The position numbers were made by a program, and so were the translations under genes. DNA of 64,000 nucleotides. It comes from Actinomycetospora chibensis (GTDB lineage Bacteria > Actinomycetota > Actinomycetes > Mycobacteriales > Pseudonocardiaceae). This document shows, in pieces, positions 7,092 through 16,140 of the stretch. The stretch spans positions 1 to 64,000 of the forward strand of contig NZ_JAQZAM010000010.1 in NCBI RefSeq assembly GCF_028737215.1, in the 5' to 3' direction. Below the pieces are notes generated by a model, which searched no databases, was not told the DNA's origin, and saw only the letters and a list, made by a program, of their open reading frames with translations. The stretch's first letter is position 1. Each line of letters begins with the position of its first letter.

Positions 7092-7970
7092 ATGGACGAG
7101 ACGGTTCTCGCGGCGGACTTCGAGAGCCACCGCCCGCACCTGCGGGCTGTGACGCTGCGCCTCCTGGGCAGCCCGGCCGAGGCGGACGACGCGGTGCAGG
7201 AGACGTGGCTGCGCCTCGCGCGCACCGACGTCTCGGAGGTGGAGAACCTGCGCGCCTGGCTCACCACCGTCGCGAGCCGCGTCGCGCTGTCGATGCTGCG
7301 GACCCGCGGCACCCGGGCCGAGTCCGACCTCGACCAGGCCGGCGCGGAACCGGACACCGAGCCCGACCCCGAGACCCGCGCGCTGCAGGCGGACGCGCTG
7401 GGCGCGGCGCTGCACGTCGTGCTCGAGCGCCTCGACCCCGCCGAGCGGCTCGCGTTCGTGCTGCACGACCTGTTCGCCGTGCCGTTCTCCGAGATCGCGA
7501 CGGTGGTCGAGCGCAGCCCCGCCGCGGCCCGCCAGCTCGCGAGCCGCGGCCGCCGCCGCGTCCAGGGCGGGTCGGCCGACGCCGAGGTCGACCCGGCACG
7601 GCGCCGCGAGGTGGTCGAGGCGTTCCTGGCCGCCGCCCGCGACGGCGACTTCGCCGGCCTGCTCACCATCCTCGACCCGGACGTCGAGCTGCGCGCCGAC
7701 CGTGTGGCGGTCGCCGCCGCGAAGGCCAACCCGGGTGCCCCGGACGTCGAGGAGACCGTGCACGGCGCCGAGGCCGTGGCCCGCGTATTCAGCGGCCGGG
7801 CCCGCATGGCCCAGCCCGCGCTGCTCGACGGCATGCCCGGCGTGGTCTACGCCCCGGGCGGGACGGTCTACTCGGCGTTCGACATCGTCATCGTGGACGG
7901 CCGGATCGCAGCGATCGAGATGATCGCCGACCCGGCCGTGCTCGCGGAGCTGGACGTCGAGCAGCTCTAG
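7092..7970 (+). CDS. ECF sigma factor with C-terminal SnoaL-like domain (ECF41/ECF56 type)
   Basis: 292 residues. Region 2 (about 8-75: LLGSPAEADDAVQETWLRLAR) and region 4 (about 110-160: LDPAERLAFVLHDLFAVPFSEIATVV) are clear. Residues ~170-290 form a SnoaL-like/NTF2 domain, which in these groups replaces a separate anti-sigma factor and tunes activity, possibly by ligand binding. The signature motifs of classical ECF41 (WLPEP in the linker, DGGG in the C-terminal domain) are not visible, so ECF56 or a divergent subgroup is likely. The target is probably the divergent decarboxylase-like gene. ATG with GGAGG 9 nt upstream. Confidence 0.88.
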   Translation: MDETVLAADFESHRPHLRAVTLRLLGSPAEADDAVQETWLRLARTDVSEVENLRAWLTTVASRVALSMLRTRGTRAESDLDQAGAEPDTEPDPETRALQADALGAALHVVLERLDPAERLAFVLHDLFAVPFSEIATVVERSPAAARQLASRGRRRVQGGSADAEVDPARRREVVEAFLAAARDGDFAGLLTILDPDVELRADRVAVAAAKANPGAPDVEETVHGAEAVARVFSGRARMAQPALLDGMPGVVYAPGGTVYSAFDIVIVDGRIAAIEMIADPAVLAELDVEQL

Positions 7971-8018
7971 ATCGTGCGGGCTTTCCCGACCCTGTCGGCG
8001 TGCTGCGTCGGATCGTCG

Positions 8019-8033
8019 GCGTGGCCCCCACGC
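8019..8033. terminator. Short hairpin between convergent genes
   Basis: GCGTGG-ccc-CCACGC lies between the sigma factor stop (7970) and the response regulator stop (8048). It is the only stem in this 77-bp gap and is a modest candidate for a shared terminator. Confidence 0.35.
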
Positions 8034-8047
8034 TGGCACCGGAGGTG

Positions 8048-8725
8048 CTAGATCAGCCCCATCTTCGAGGCGGCGTAGACGGCCTCGGCGCGGCGGGTGA
8101 CGTCGAGCTTGCGCATGAGGTTGCCGACGTGGAACTTCACCGTGGTCTCGGAGATGAAGAGCTCGCGGCCGATGGTGCGGTTCGACATGCCGCGGGCGAG
8201 CAGGCGCAGGACGTCGAGCTCGCGGCCGGTGAGCGGGTCACCGTGGGGCTGCTGGCCGTTGAGCGAGCGCACGACGGCGGCGGCCGAGCGGGAGTCGAAC
8301 GCCGACTCGCCGCGGGACACCGCGCGGATCGCGCTGGTCAGCTCGGTGGTGTCGACGTCCTTGACGACATAGCCGCGGGCGCCGGCGTGGACGGCCTCGA
8401 CGACGAGCCGGTCGTCGAGGAACGTCGTGAGCACGAGCACGCCGACCCCGGGGTGCGCCTGGGTGAGCTGGCGGCACAGCTGCAGGCCCTCGGAGTCCGA
8501 GCTCGTCGAGAGCTTCAGGTCGAGCAGCACGATCGTCGGACGCTGGTGGGCGACGACGGCGAGCGCCTCGGGCGCGCTCGACGCCTCGCCGACGATCGCG
8601 AACTGCGGCTCGCGCTCGAGCACCGAGCGCAGGCCCTGGCGGACGATCGCATGGTCGTCGACGAGCACGATGCGCACCTCGCCCCTGCGGGCGGTGGCGC
8701 GGGCGGGGACACGGATCTCGGTCAT
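8048..8725 (-). CDS. NarL/LuxR-type response regulator
   Basis: 225 residues. The receiver domain (about 18-140) has the acidic pair in VDDH and the phosphoacceptor Asp in VLLDLKLS. The C-terminal HTH (LTGRELDVLRLLARGMSNRTIGRELFISETTVKFHVGNLMRKL, about 160-220) is LuxR-type. It overlaps the sensor kinase by 4 nt (ATGA), so the pair is translated together. The downstream position of the operon relative to an iron alcohol dehydrogenase suggests it controls alcohol metabolism. That matches pairs I have seen named MadR/MadS in annotation, which I cannot verify here. Confidence 0.9.
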   Translation of the reverse strand: MTEIRVPARATARRGEVRIVLVDDHAIVRQGLRSVLEREPQFAIVGEASSAPEALAVVAHQRPTIVLLDLKLSTSSDSEGLQLCRQLTQAHPGVGVLVLTTFLDDRLVVEAVHAGARGYVVKDVDTTELTSAIRAVSRGESAFDSRSAAAVVRSLNGQQPHGDPLTGRELDVLRLLARGMSNRTIGRELFISETTVKFHVGNLMRKLDVTRRAEAVYAASKMGLI

Positions 8726-10140
8726 GACGGCCTCCCGGACGTCTCGGAGGTGTCGGAGAGCGCAGCGGGCCCGGCGGGCTCGGGGGCCGGGCCGGCGGGG
8801 GCCAGTGGCACGCCGACCTCGACCCGGATTCCGCCCTGCGGTGCGCGCCGGATGCGCAGCGTGCCGCCGATCTCGCGGGCGCGCTCGGCGATGTTGACCA
8901 GGCCGCGGTGCGAGCCGTCGATGTCGCCGGCGGAGGCGATGCGCAGCGAGCGGCGCACGTGCTCGGGGTCGCCGTGGCCGTCGTCGGACACCGAGAGCAC
9001 GAGGCGGTCCTTGCGGTAGGCCAGGCGTACGACGGCGACGCCCGCCTCGGCGTGCACGGCCGCGTTGAACAGCGCCTCGCCGGCGACGCGGAAGAGCGAG
9101 CGTTCGGCGGCCGACGGCAGCACGACCGGCCGTCCCTCGATGCGCACCTCGACCCGCAGGTCCGAGGGCATGTGAACGGTGGAGAGCTCCTCGAGCAGGG
9201 CGGGCAGGCTCTGCCGGCCGCGGTCGCCGTGGTGGTGCAGGGCGTAGATCGCCGAGCGGAGCTGCTCCACGGCGCGCCGGGTGAGGGCCTTGGCGGTCTC
9301 CAGGCGCTCGCGCTGGCGCTCGTCGCGGATCTCGGAGCGCACGACCTCGATCTGCATGCCGGCGGAGAGCGCGTACTGGGTGACCGAGTCGTGCAGCTCG
9401 CGGGCGATCCGGTGCCGCTCGGAGTCGAGCACCTCGCGTTGGCGCGCGACGGTCAGGGCGTCGCGGGTGTGCTGGAGCTGCTCGTTGCGTGCCGCGAGGT
9501 CGTCGGCCTGCTGGCTGGCCTCGCCGTAGAGCCGCATCGTGCGCTGGTGCAGCGCCGAGTTCTGCAGCGCGGCCGCGGTCTGGCCTGCGAGGACGCGCAG
9601 CACGGAGGCGTCGGTGGCGTCGATGGCGCGGTCGGCCCCGGTCCAGGCGACGATCTCGCCGACGACGTCGCCGTCGAGGTGGACCGGCACGTGGAGGTGG
9701 TGCGGGTCCGTCGCGGCCTCGGCGACGCCGTTGCCGGGCCCCCCGCTGTCGGCGTGGGTGTGCCCCTCGCCCGAGCGGACGGCCCGCAGGTGCACCGCCA
9801 CCCACGGCGGCACGTCGGGGTCGTCGGCGTCGACCTCCTCGCCGGCGGGACCGAGCACGAGGTGGCGCGGCGCGGCCTCGGGCAGCGCGCCGTCGGCGAG
9901 CGCGAACACCACCCAGTGCGCCGTGAGGTGGTCGGCGGCGGCCTCGGCCACCGCGCGCACGAGCGTGCCGGGGCCCTCGGTGGTGCGCACGAGCGCACGG
10001 GAGATCCGGTCGAGCGCGTGGATGACCCGGCGGAGGCGCTCGGCCGAGGCCAGGTACTCGACGTAGAAGGACGGCTTCCCGGACCGGATCCCCGTGAGCT
10101 GGTCGAGGTCGTGGTGATCCGTGGACATCGGGCTGCTCAC
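8722..10140 (-). CDS. GAF-domain sensor histidine kinase (NarX/DesK-like HisKA_3)
   Basis: About 472 residues and soluble, with no transmembrane segment. A GAF-like sensory domain (about 55-200) is followed by a coiled coil (EASQQADDLAARNEQLQHTRDAL), a HisKA_3 dimerisation helix with the phospho-His in RIARELHDSVTQYALSAG, and an HATPase (N box GEALFNAAVHAEAG, G box SDDGHGD). The signal is therefore cytoplasmic. It phosphorylates the adjacent response regulator. GTG 10140 has GAGGGG about 10 nt upstream; ATG 10128 is an alternative start. The alcohol dehydrogenase gene lies 32 bp upstream on the same strand, so all three genes may form one operon. Confidence 0.87.
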   Translation of the reverse strand: MSSPMSTDHHDLDQLTGIRSGKPSFYVEYLASAERLRRVIHALDRISRALVRTTEGPGTLVRAVAEAAADHLTAHWVVFALADGALPEAAPRHLVLGPAGEEVDADDPDVPPWVAVHLRAVRSGEGHTHADSGGPGNGVAEAATDPHHLHVPVHLDGDVVGEIVAWTGADRAIDATDASVLRVLAGQTAAALQNSALHQRTMRLYGEASQQADDLAARNEQLQHTRDALTVARQREVLDSERHRIARELHDSVTQYALSAGMQIEVVRSEIRDERQRERLETAKALTRRAVEQLRSAIYALHHHGDRGRQSLPALLEELSTVHMPSDLRVEVRIEGRPVVLPSAAERSLFRVAGEALFNAAVHAEAGVAVVRLAYRKDRLVLSVSDDGHGDPEHVRRSLRIASAGDIDGSHRGLVNIAERAREIGGTLRIRRAPQGGIRVEVGVPLAPAGPAPEPAGPAALSDTSETSGRPS

Positions 10141-10172
10141 CGCCTGGCCACCCCTCGCGGGGCCGTTCGTCA

Positions 10173-11477
10173 CTACATCGCCGCCCGGAACAAGGTCTCG
10201 ATGTCCGCCTGGTCGGCCTCGCGCGGGTTGGTCGAGAGGCAGGCATCGGCCAGCGTCATCGCCGAGAGCACGCCGATGTCGGACTCGCCGACACCGATCT
10301 CGGCGAGCCCCGTGGGCACCCCGAGCTCGTCGGCCAGCCTGCGGACCTCGAGCGCCGCCCACTCCGCGGCCTCGGCGGCCCCGGCGTCGGAGTCCGGCGT
10401 GATGGTGCCGGGCAGACCCAGCGCCTGGGCGATGGGGACGAAGCGGTGCGGGTCGGGCTCGGCGTTGAACCGGATGACGTGCGGCAGGAGCACCCCGTTG
10501 ATGACGCCGTGCGGCAGGTCCAGCAGGCCGCCGACCTGGTGGCTCATGGCGTGCGCCGCGCCCAGGATCGCGTTGGTGAACGCGAGCCCGGCCTCGAGGG
10601 CGGCCTGCGCCATGCAGGTGCGCGCCGCCTCCTCGCCGGGGTGGTCCATCGTGCGCTCGAGGTGCTCGCCGACCAGGGCGATCGCCTGCAGCGCGTGGTG
10701 GTCGGTGAGCGGGTTGTGCGCGCGCGAGACGTAGGCCTCGATGCCGTGGGTCAGCGCGTCGAGGCCCGTGGCGGCGTTGAGCCAGTCGGGCATCGTGGTG
10801 AGCAGCTGCGGGTCGACGATCGACATGTCGGGCACCAGCGCGCGGCCCAGGATCGTGATCTTGGTGTTGCGGGCGGTGTCGGTGACGATGCAGAACTGCG
10901 AGACGTCGGCGCCCGTGCCCGAGGTGGACGGCACCATGACCATCGGCGGGATCGGCAGCGCCATCCGGTCGACGCCCTCGTAGTCCAGGATCGTGCCGCC
11001 GTTGCCGGCGAGCAGCGCGATGCCCTTGGCCGCGTCGATCACCGAGCCCCCGCCGAGCGCGATGATGACGTCGCAGTTCTCCTGCAGGTAGTGGACGTGC
11101 CCGGCGGCGATCTCGTGATCCTTGGGATTGGGCGTCACCCCGTCCCACACCGACGTCCGCAGCCCGGCCTCCGCGAGGTGCGCGCTCAGCTGGTTCGGCC
11201 AGCCCGCGGCGCACAGCCCGGGGTCGGTGACGAGCAGCGGGCGACGTGCGCCGAGGCGCACCGCGGCGTGCGCGGCCTCGCTCAGCGAGCCGGGGCCGAA
11301 GAGGATCTCGGGGACGTGGAACTTCGCCAGGCGGGGGGTCTCCGTGCGCGGCCGCGTCGTGGCCCGGTCGGCCGGGCTCGCCGACGGGGTGACCGCCGCG
11401 CCGACCGCGGACCCGGGGGTCCGACGGCGGGCGATGACGGAATCCCCCGCGCGGGTGACGCTGTGGACGAGGACCAC
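10173..11477 (-). CDS. Iron-dependent (group III) alcohol dehydrogenase
   Basis: 434 residues. The nucleotide-binding segment is IIALGGGSVIDAAKGIALL. The metal ligands typical of the family can be seen in GLDALTHGIEAYVS (Asp and His) and in AHAMSHQVGGLLDLPHG (two His). The enzyme oxidises primary alcohols or reduces aldehydes with NAD(P)+; some actinobacterial relatives are methanol:NDMA oxidoreductases. About 50 N-terminal residues are disordered beyond the usual start near AKFHVPEILFG. The GTG at 11477 has AAGGGGG upstream, so the extension seems genuinely translated. It probably forms an operon with the kinase and regulator downstream. Confidence 0.88.
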   Translation of the reverse strand: MVLVHSVTRAGDSVIARRRTPGSAVGAAVTPSASPADRATTRPRTETPRLAKFHVPEILFGPGSLSEAAHAAVRLGARRPLLVTDPGLCAAGWPNQLSAHLAEAGLRTSVWDGVTPNPKDHEIAAGHVHYLQENCDVIIALGGGSVIDAAKGIALLAGNGGTILDYEGVDRMALPIPPMVMVPSTSGTGADVSQFCIVTDTARNTKITILGRALVPDMSIVDPQLLTTMPDWLNAATGLDALTHGIEAYVSRAHNPLTDHHALQAIALVGEHLERTMDHPGEEAARTCMAQAALEAGLAFTNAILGAAHAMSHQVGGLLDLPHGVINGVLLPHVIRFNAEPDPHRFVPIAQALGLPGTITPDSDAGAAEAAEWAALEVRRLADELGVPTGLAEIGVGESDIGVLSAMTLADACLSTNPREADQADIETLFRAAM

Positions 11478-11604
11478 GCTGCCCCCTTCGCTGCCGGACG
11501 ACGACTGTTGCCCACGTTACAGACGGACGCCGGGCGACGGCAGGGTGAGCAGCGGGTTCTCGTGCTGCTCCGCCCGGGCCAGCCGTCCTCCGGCAGCGTT
11601 CGTA

Positions 11605-12309
11605 TCACGCTGCTCCCACGGCTGCGGGTGCGGTGCGCACGAAGGCCTCCTCGCCCCACCAGCGCCGGAACGTCGGGAGCCCGACACCCTCGACGAGGCG
11701 GCGCGTCTGGCTGTCCTGCGCGCGCATCGCCGCCATCTTCCGCTCGAGGTGCTCACCGTCGAGCCGTAGGTGCAGGTCGGGGGCGACCTCCGGGGCGGGG
11801 TCGTCCATGAACACCCCGAAGGCCTCGTTGATGTCGGCGAAGCGCCGGACGAAGCCGGGCGCGAGGACCGCTTCGAGGAGCTCGGCGCGCGGTGCCGCCG
11901 CCCGCCACGCGAGGCGGGCCCAGTGGCCCACCGTCCGGTGGTCGGCGTGCCCGGTGACCCCGTCGTCGGCGAAGGTCACGATCGTGTCCGGCCGGACCTC
12001 CTCGACGATCGCAGCGATGCGGTCGGCCGCGGTACGGCGCGGGACCAGGGGGCACGCTCCGTCCTCGTAGCCCAGCCACCGGTGCTCGGCGACGCCCAGG
12101 AGACTCAGGGCCTCGTCGAGCTCGCGGGACCGCAGGGCGCCGAGGCGGTCGGCGGGCCAGCGGTCCGGATCGTCGGTGCCGTGCTCGCCGCGGGTGGCGG
12201 TGACGACGACGACGCGGTCGCCCCGCTCGCGGGCCGCCAGCATCAGTCCGGAGGACAGGAAGGTCTCGTCGTCGGGGTGGGCCCAGACGCCGAGCAGGGT
12301 GCGGGTCAC
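11605..12309 (-). CDS. PIG-L family deacetylase
   Basis: 234 residues with the zinc motif AHPDDE near the N-terminus and GHADHRTV further on, the signature of the LmbE/PIG-L family. These enzymes remove acetyl groups from GlcNAc conjugates (mycothiol or glycolipid pathways) or glycopeptides. Its identity as MshB is not supported: it is shorter and not next to mycothiol genes. The GTG start overlaps the azlD stop by 4 nt and has GGAGGTG upstream. It is the last gene of an azlC-azlD-deacetylase operon. Confidence 0.85.
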   Translation of the reverse strand: MTRTLLGVWAHPDDETFLSSGLMLAARERGDRVVVVTATRGEHGTDDPDRWPADRLGALRSRELDEALSLLGVAEHRWLGYEDGACPLVPRRTAADRIAAIVEEVRPDTIVTFADDGVTGHADHRTVGHWARLAWRAAAPRAELLEAVLAPGFVRRFADINEAFGVFMDDPAPEVAPDLHLRLDGEHLERKMAAMRAQDSQTRRLVEGVGLPTFRRWWGEEAFVRTAPAAVGAA

Positions 12310-12608
12310 GACAGCACCTCCAGGACGGTCATGACCGCGACGGCGGCCAGGACGGGCAGGGCGGGGTTGCGGAAGCGCCACGCGACGAGCGCGGCGACGG
12401 CGAGCGCGAGGTGCATCGGGCCGAGCACCACCAGGGCCGTCGCGCCCCGGGAGCCGACGAGGGCGGTGACCACCAGCGCGGCGAGCGCGGCCGGCGCCAG
12501 GTGGGACAGCCCGCGGCGCATCACGGCGGGCAGCCGGTGCGCGGGCACGAGGGTGATGAGCACGACCCGCAGTCCGTAGGTCGCGGCGGCCGTCACGAGC
12601 AGGATCAC
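12306..12608 (-). CDS. azlD: AzlD-like branched-chain amino acid transport subunit
   Basis: 100 residues with about four hydrophobic helices and the typical small AzlD size. With AzlC it forms an exporter of branched-chain amino acids. The start (GTG 12608, GGAGGG 5 nt upstream) overlaps the azlC stop by 4 nt, and its own stop overlaps the deacetylase start by 4 nt. Membrane location is clear from composition; the substrate is by family. Confidence 0.85.
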   Translation of the reverse strand: MILLVTAAATYGLRVVLITLVPAHRLPAVMRRGLSHLAPAALAALVVTALVGSRGATALVVLGPMHLALAVAALVAWRFRNPALPVLAAVAVMTVLEVLS

Positions 12609-13345
12609 GACGCCCTCCGGGACGGGTCGGTGGTGCGGGTGCGGGTGAGGGGGGTGACGGTGGCGGCGACGACGCCGGCGGCGATCCCGCACAGCAGGCC
12701 GAGGCCCGACGGCAGGGGCGAGGCGAGGGCGGCGGTGACGCCGGCGGTCCCGGCGCCCACCACGGCCGGGCGGGCGCGCAGCTGCGGCACGAGCATCGCG
12801 AGGAACATCGCGGGCGCCGCGACGTCGAGCGCCGACGACGCCGACAGCACCGGGGCGAGCAGGCCGCCGAGGGCGGTCATCGCCACCCACGCCACCGCGA
12901 GCACCCCGCCGGCGGTGAGCCAGTAGCGGCGGAAGCGCGCCGGGTCGTCGAGGTCACCGAGCGCACCGCGCCGGGTCACCATCGCGTAGGTGGGGTCGAC
13001 GACGAAGTGCGCCGCCGCCCAGCGGAACCAGCGCGGCTGGCCGCGGAAGTGGGGCTCGAGCGCGGCGGCGTAGAGCAGGAAGCGCGCGTTGACCAGCGTC
13101 ACCGCGGCGAGCACGGCACCGGCCCCGGCGCCGCCGCCCATCAGCGTGATGGCCGTGAGCTGGCCGCTGCCGCCGTAGAGGAGGGCGGACGAGAGGACGC
13201 CGGTGCCGGCGCCGACGCCGGAGCGCACGGCCGTGACGCCGATGAGCATCGCGAACGGGGCGAGGCCGAGGACGACCGGCGCCAGGTCGCGCACGGCGTC
13301 CATGACCCCGTCGGCCCGGCGGGTGTGACGGAGAGTGATGTCCAT
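12605..13345 (-). CDS. azlC: AzlC family permease
   Basis: 246 residues. The AzlC signature is visible: LAPFAMLIGVTAVRSGVGAG, LLYGGSGQLTAITLM and NARFLLYAAALEPHFRG. It is the large membrane subunit of a branched-chain amino acid exporter with AzlD downstream (4-nt overlap). The ATG at 13345 has only a weak ribosome site; a start at 13381 would add 12 residues. No regulator of the Lrp type is adjacent. Confidence 0.88.
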   Translation of the reverse strand: MDITLRHTRRADGVMDAVRDLAPVVLGLAPFAMLIGVTAVRSGVGAGTGVLSSALLYGGSGQLTAITLMGGGAGAGAVLAAVTLVNARFLLYAAALEPHFRGQPRWFRWAAAHFVVDPTYAMVTRRGALGDLDDPARFRRYWLTAGGVLAVAWVAMTALGGLLAPVLSASSALDVAAPAMFLAMLVPQLRARPAVVGAGTAGVTAALASPLPSGLGLLCGIAAGVVAATVTPLTRTRTTDPSRRAS

Positions 13346-13415
13346 GCCGCCACGATGCGGCTGTCCGGGTGGCCGCCACATCGGTGGCCGTTACCCATCC
13401 CCGGGCGTCGGCTCC

Positions 13416-16070
13416 CTAGGTCGCGAGCTCCCGGCGCCGGCGCTCGGGCACGACGCCGAGGCGGCGGGCGACGACCGCGGCCTCGCGGCGGGTCGGCACG
13501 TCCAGCTTCGCGAGGATCGCCGAGACGTGGTGGTCGGCGGTCTTCTCGGAGATGAACAGCCGCGCGGCGATGCCGGCGTTGGTGAGGCCCTCGGCGACGA
13601 GGCGCAGCACGTCGACCTGCCGGGCGGTGAGCCCCGCAGGATTGGTGCGCGTGGTGGCGCGCGGCCGGGCGGGCACCCCGGTGACGCCGCGTCCCCGCAG
13701 GTCGCGGCGCACCTTCGCGGCCACCGCGTCGGCCCCGAGACGATCGAGCAGCTCGAGCGCCGCGAAGACGTCGGCGGGCTCGCCGGTGTCGACGAGCGCG
13801 AGCGCCTGGTCGTAGGGCGACCCGAGCTCCGCCCAGCGCTCGGCGCCCGACCTCGGGTCGCCCGCGAGCATCAGGGCGTACGGCGACCCGGGCGGGAGGG
13901 TCGGCGCCTCCACGTCGCGCCCGAGCCTGCGCAGCCACACCGCCAGCTCGCCCGCCGACCACTCGGTACCCGTCCGCGTGGCGGCCTGCGCCAGCAGCTC
14001 GGCCGCGCCGTCGAGGCGACGGTCCTCCGTCCCGGTCACCCAGCACCGTTCGGCCAGCGCCGACGCGGCCGGGAGCAGCCGCAGGGGCTCGGCGTACCGG
14101 ACGGCCAGGTCCCAGCCGCGCTCGAGGGACACGTCCGCCCCGGGGCCGCCGCGACGCAGCTCGACGAGGCCCTGCACCAGTGACGGCCAGGTGTGGGTCA
14201 GGGGCGCCGCGCTCTCGGTGAGCACCGCGCCCGCGTCGAGGGCGGCCTCGTCCCAGGCGCCGCGCAGCATGTGCAGGCGCCCGCGCACGCCGCGCTGCCA
14301 GCCGTGACACAGCGGGACGTCCCACTGGACGGTCAGCGGCAGGCTGCGGTCGAGGGCCTTCTCCGCCGCGTCGAGCCGCCGGTGCTCGACGTCGGAGTTG
14401 ACCACATTGCTCCAGCCCGCCGAGTGCGCCTCGCAGAACCGGTCGCCGGCCGCGTCGAGCACCGCGAGGATCCGGTCGCGTGCCGCGAGGTCGCCCGACA
14501 TCATCGCGACCACCGAGTCCACCACCGAGAGCCGCACGTCCAGGCGGTAGTCGACCACCCCGGCGGCGACCGTGCGGGCCCGGTCGTGGCGCTCGCGGGC
14601 CGCCACCAGGTCGCTCTCCTGCATGGACTGGACGGCCTGGATCATGAGCGCGCTGCCCAGGAGGGCCGCGCTGCGGCTGCCGGGCTCGGCGCGGGGGGTG
14701 AGGATCTCGACGGCCCGCGCCGCGTGCTCCTCGGCGCTCGGGCGGTTGCCGTTGTACCACTCGAACACGGCCAGCGACTGGTGCCCGGCGCCGACGCCGT
14801 CGAGGTCGCCGTCCGCCTCCCAGCAGGCGATGGCCCGGCCGCACATGGCGATCGCCTCCTCGAGACGATCCGTGAGGTAGAGCTCCTGGGCGAGCAGCTC
14901 GCACAGCCCGGCCCGCGCGGCGTCGGCCTCCTGCGGGGCGTGCTCCAGGGCCGTGGTGAAGAACCGCGCGGCCTCCGTGTGCGCCCCGGACCCGGCCGCG
15001 ACGCGTCCCGCCCGCGCGGCGTACCGGAACACCCGGCCAGCGTCGCCGGCGGCGAGGGCGTGGTGGGCGAGCACCGCCGGGTCGGGATCCGGCAGCGTCT
15101 CGAGGGCCTCGATCATCCGGCGGTGCAGGTCGATCTCGCCGCCCGGTGGGATCGCGCCCGCGACGGCGAGCCGGCAGATGTCGTGGCGGTAGGCGATGCC
15201 GCGGCGGTCGCGGGCGATCAGGCCGGCGGTGTCGAGCGTGCGCAGCGGGCCGATGCCGACCCCGAGCGCGGGCAGCAACGTGTCCGGCACGGCCCCGGGG
15301 GCGCAGGCGAGCAGGTCGGCCAGGTCCCGGGCGCCCGCGTCGAGCCCCGCCGTCCGGGCGAGCACCGCGTCACGGACCGAGACGGGCAGCGCGCCGTCGA
15401 CCAGGGAGGAGTCCTGGCTGACGACCTCGGTGACGAAGAAGGAGTTCCCGCGCGTGAGCCGGTGGAGGTGGGCGGGGTCGATGTGGCGCTCCCCCACCAG
15501 CGTCGTCACCGCCGCCACCGACAGCGGGTCGAGCTCGACGCGCGTCGCCGACGGCGTGCGCGCGACGTCTCCGAGCAGGGCGCGCAGCGCCGGCTGGGGG
15601 TCCGGCTCGTCCGCCCGGTAGGTGGCCAGGATCAGCGAGCGGGTGCCGGCGATCCGGCGCAGCAGGAAGCGCAGCAGGTCGATGGTCGCCTCGTCGGCCC
15701 ACTGCAGGTCGTCGACGACGAGCAGCACCGAGCGGGCCGTGAGCGCGTCGAGGAGCGCGCGGTGGATCTCGTGCGGCGGCGCCCCGGCGCGCAGCAGCCC
15801 GGCGGCGGGCTCGCCGAGGTCGTCGGCGACGTCGTGCAGCGGGCCGAGGGGGCGGGGCACGCCGAGTGGGTCGCAGACGCCCCACAGCACCTGGCCGTCG
15901 TCGGGGCCGACGTCCGGGCCGGCGGCGAACAGGCGGGCCAGCGAGGTCTTCCCGATCCCCGACTCGCCCGCGAGCAGGACGATCGACCCTTCGCCGCCGC
16001 GCGCCTCCTGCCACGCGCGGCCCAGGAGACGCAGCTCGTCGTCGCGCTCGAGCAGCTCCACCTGTGTCAC
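13416..16070 (-). CDS. Large LuxR-type ATPase regulator (LAL family)
   Basis: 884 residues. Walker A (LLAGESGIGKTSLARLF) is near residue 35, Walker B is LLVVDDLQWAD near residue 120, and a long TPR-like helical middle leads to a C-terminal LuxR HTH (LTARQVDVLRLVAEGLTNAG...ISEKTADHHVSAILAKL, about 820-880). Proteins of this MalT-like class bind an inducer and ATP and act as activators. Its target is unknown; the divergent methyltransferase gene is the nearest candidate. The GTG at 16070 lacks a clear ribosome site. A Crp-like palindrome lies 5-20 bp upstream. Confidence 0.88.
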   Translation of the reverse strand: MTQVELLERDDELRLLGRAWQEARGGEGSIVLLAGESGIGKTSLARLFAAGPDVGPDDGQVLWGVCDPLGVPRPLGPLHDVADDLGEPAAGLLRAGAPPHEIHRALLDALTARSVLLVVDDLQWADEATIDLLRFLLRRIAGTRSLILATYRADEPDPQPALRALLGDVARTPSATRVELDPLSVAAVTTLVGERHIDPAHLHRLTRGNSFFVTEVVSQDSSLVDGALPVSVRDAVLARTAGLDAGARDLADLLACAPGAVPDTLLPALGVGIGPLRTLDTAGLIARDRRGIAYRHDICRLAVAGAIPPGGEIDLHRRMIEALETLPDPDPAVLAHHALAAGDAGRVFRYAARAGRVAAGSGAHTEAARFFTTALEHAPQEADAARAGLCELLAQELYLTDRLEEAIAMCGRAIACWEADGDLDGVGAGHQSLAVFEWYNGNRPSAEEHAARAVEILTPRAEPGSRSAALLGSALMIQAVQSMQESDLVAARERHDRARTVAAGVVDYRLDVRLSVVDSVVAMMSGDLAARDRILAVLDAAGDRFCEAHSAGWSNVVNSDVEHRRLDAAEKALDRSLPLTVQWDVPLCHGWQRGVRGRLHMLRGAWDEAALDAGAVLTESAAPLTHTWPSLVQGLVELRRGGPGADVSLERGWDLAVRYAEPLRLLPAASALAERCWVTGTEDRRLDGAAELLAQAATRTGTEWSAGELAVWLRRLGRDVEAPTLPPGSPYALMLAGDPRSGAERWAELGSPYDQALALVDTGEPADVFAALELLDRLGADAVAAKVRRDLRGRGVTGVPARPRATTRTNPAGLTARQVDVLRLVAEGLTNAGIAARLFISEKTADHHVSAILAKLDVPTRREAAVVARRLGVVPERRRRELAT

Positions 16071-16074
16071 GGTA

Positions 16075-16090
16075 CGTGATCGAAATCACG
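16075..16090. promoter_or_regulatory. Crp/GlxR-like palindrome
   Basis: CGTGA-tcgaaa-TCACG fits the TGTGA-N6-TCACA pattern of actinobacterial Crp/GlxR proteins except at the outermost bases. It lies between the divergent LAL regulator and methyltransferase genes, directly before the GTG at 16070. Confidence 0.45.
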
Positions 16091-16117
16091 GGGGGAACTT
16101 CCCGATCGGCCTAGGGC

Positions 16118-16140
16118 CCTCCCCACACAACATGGGGAGG
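16118..16140. promoter_or_regulatory. Inverted repeat in the same divergent intergenic region
   Basis: CCTCCCCA-7 nt-TGGGGAGG is a perfect 8-bp repeat about 100 bp before the methyltransferase start (16242). It could be an operator for the LAL regulator or a leader hairpin. Confidence 0.4.

Noticed and set aside
8908..10734. A ~608-codon plus-strand open frame opposite the sensor kinase and alcohol dehydrogenase
   Set aside because: It crosses two well-supported genes and shows only repetitive Val/Gly/Arg/His-rich sequence typical of GC-rich antisense frames.
11605..12309. Mycothiol deacetylase MshB
   Set aside because: Shorter than MshB and linked to azlCD rather than mycothiol genes; only the PIG-L family assignment is supported.
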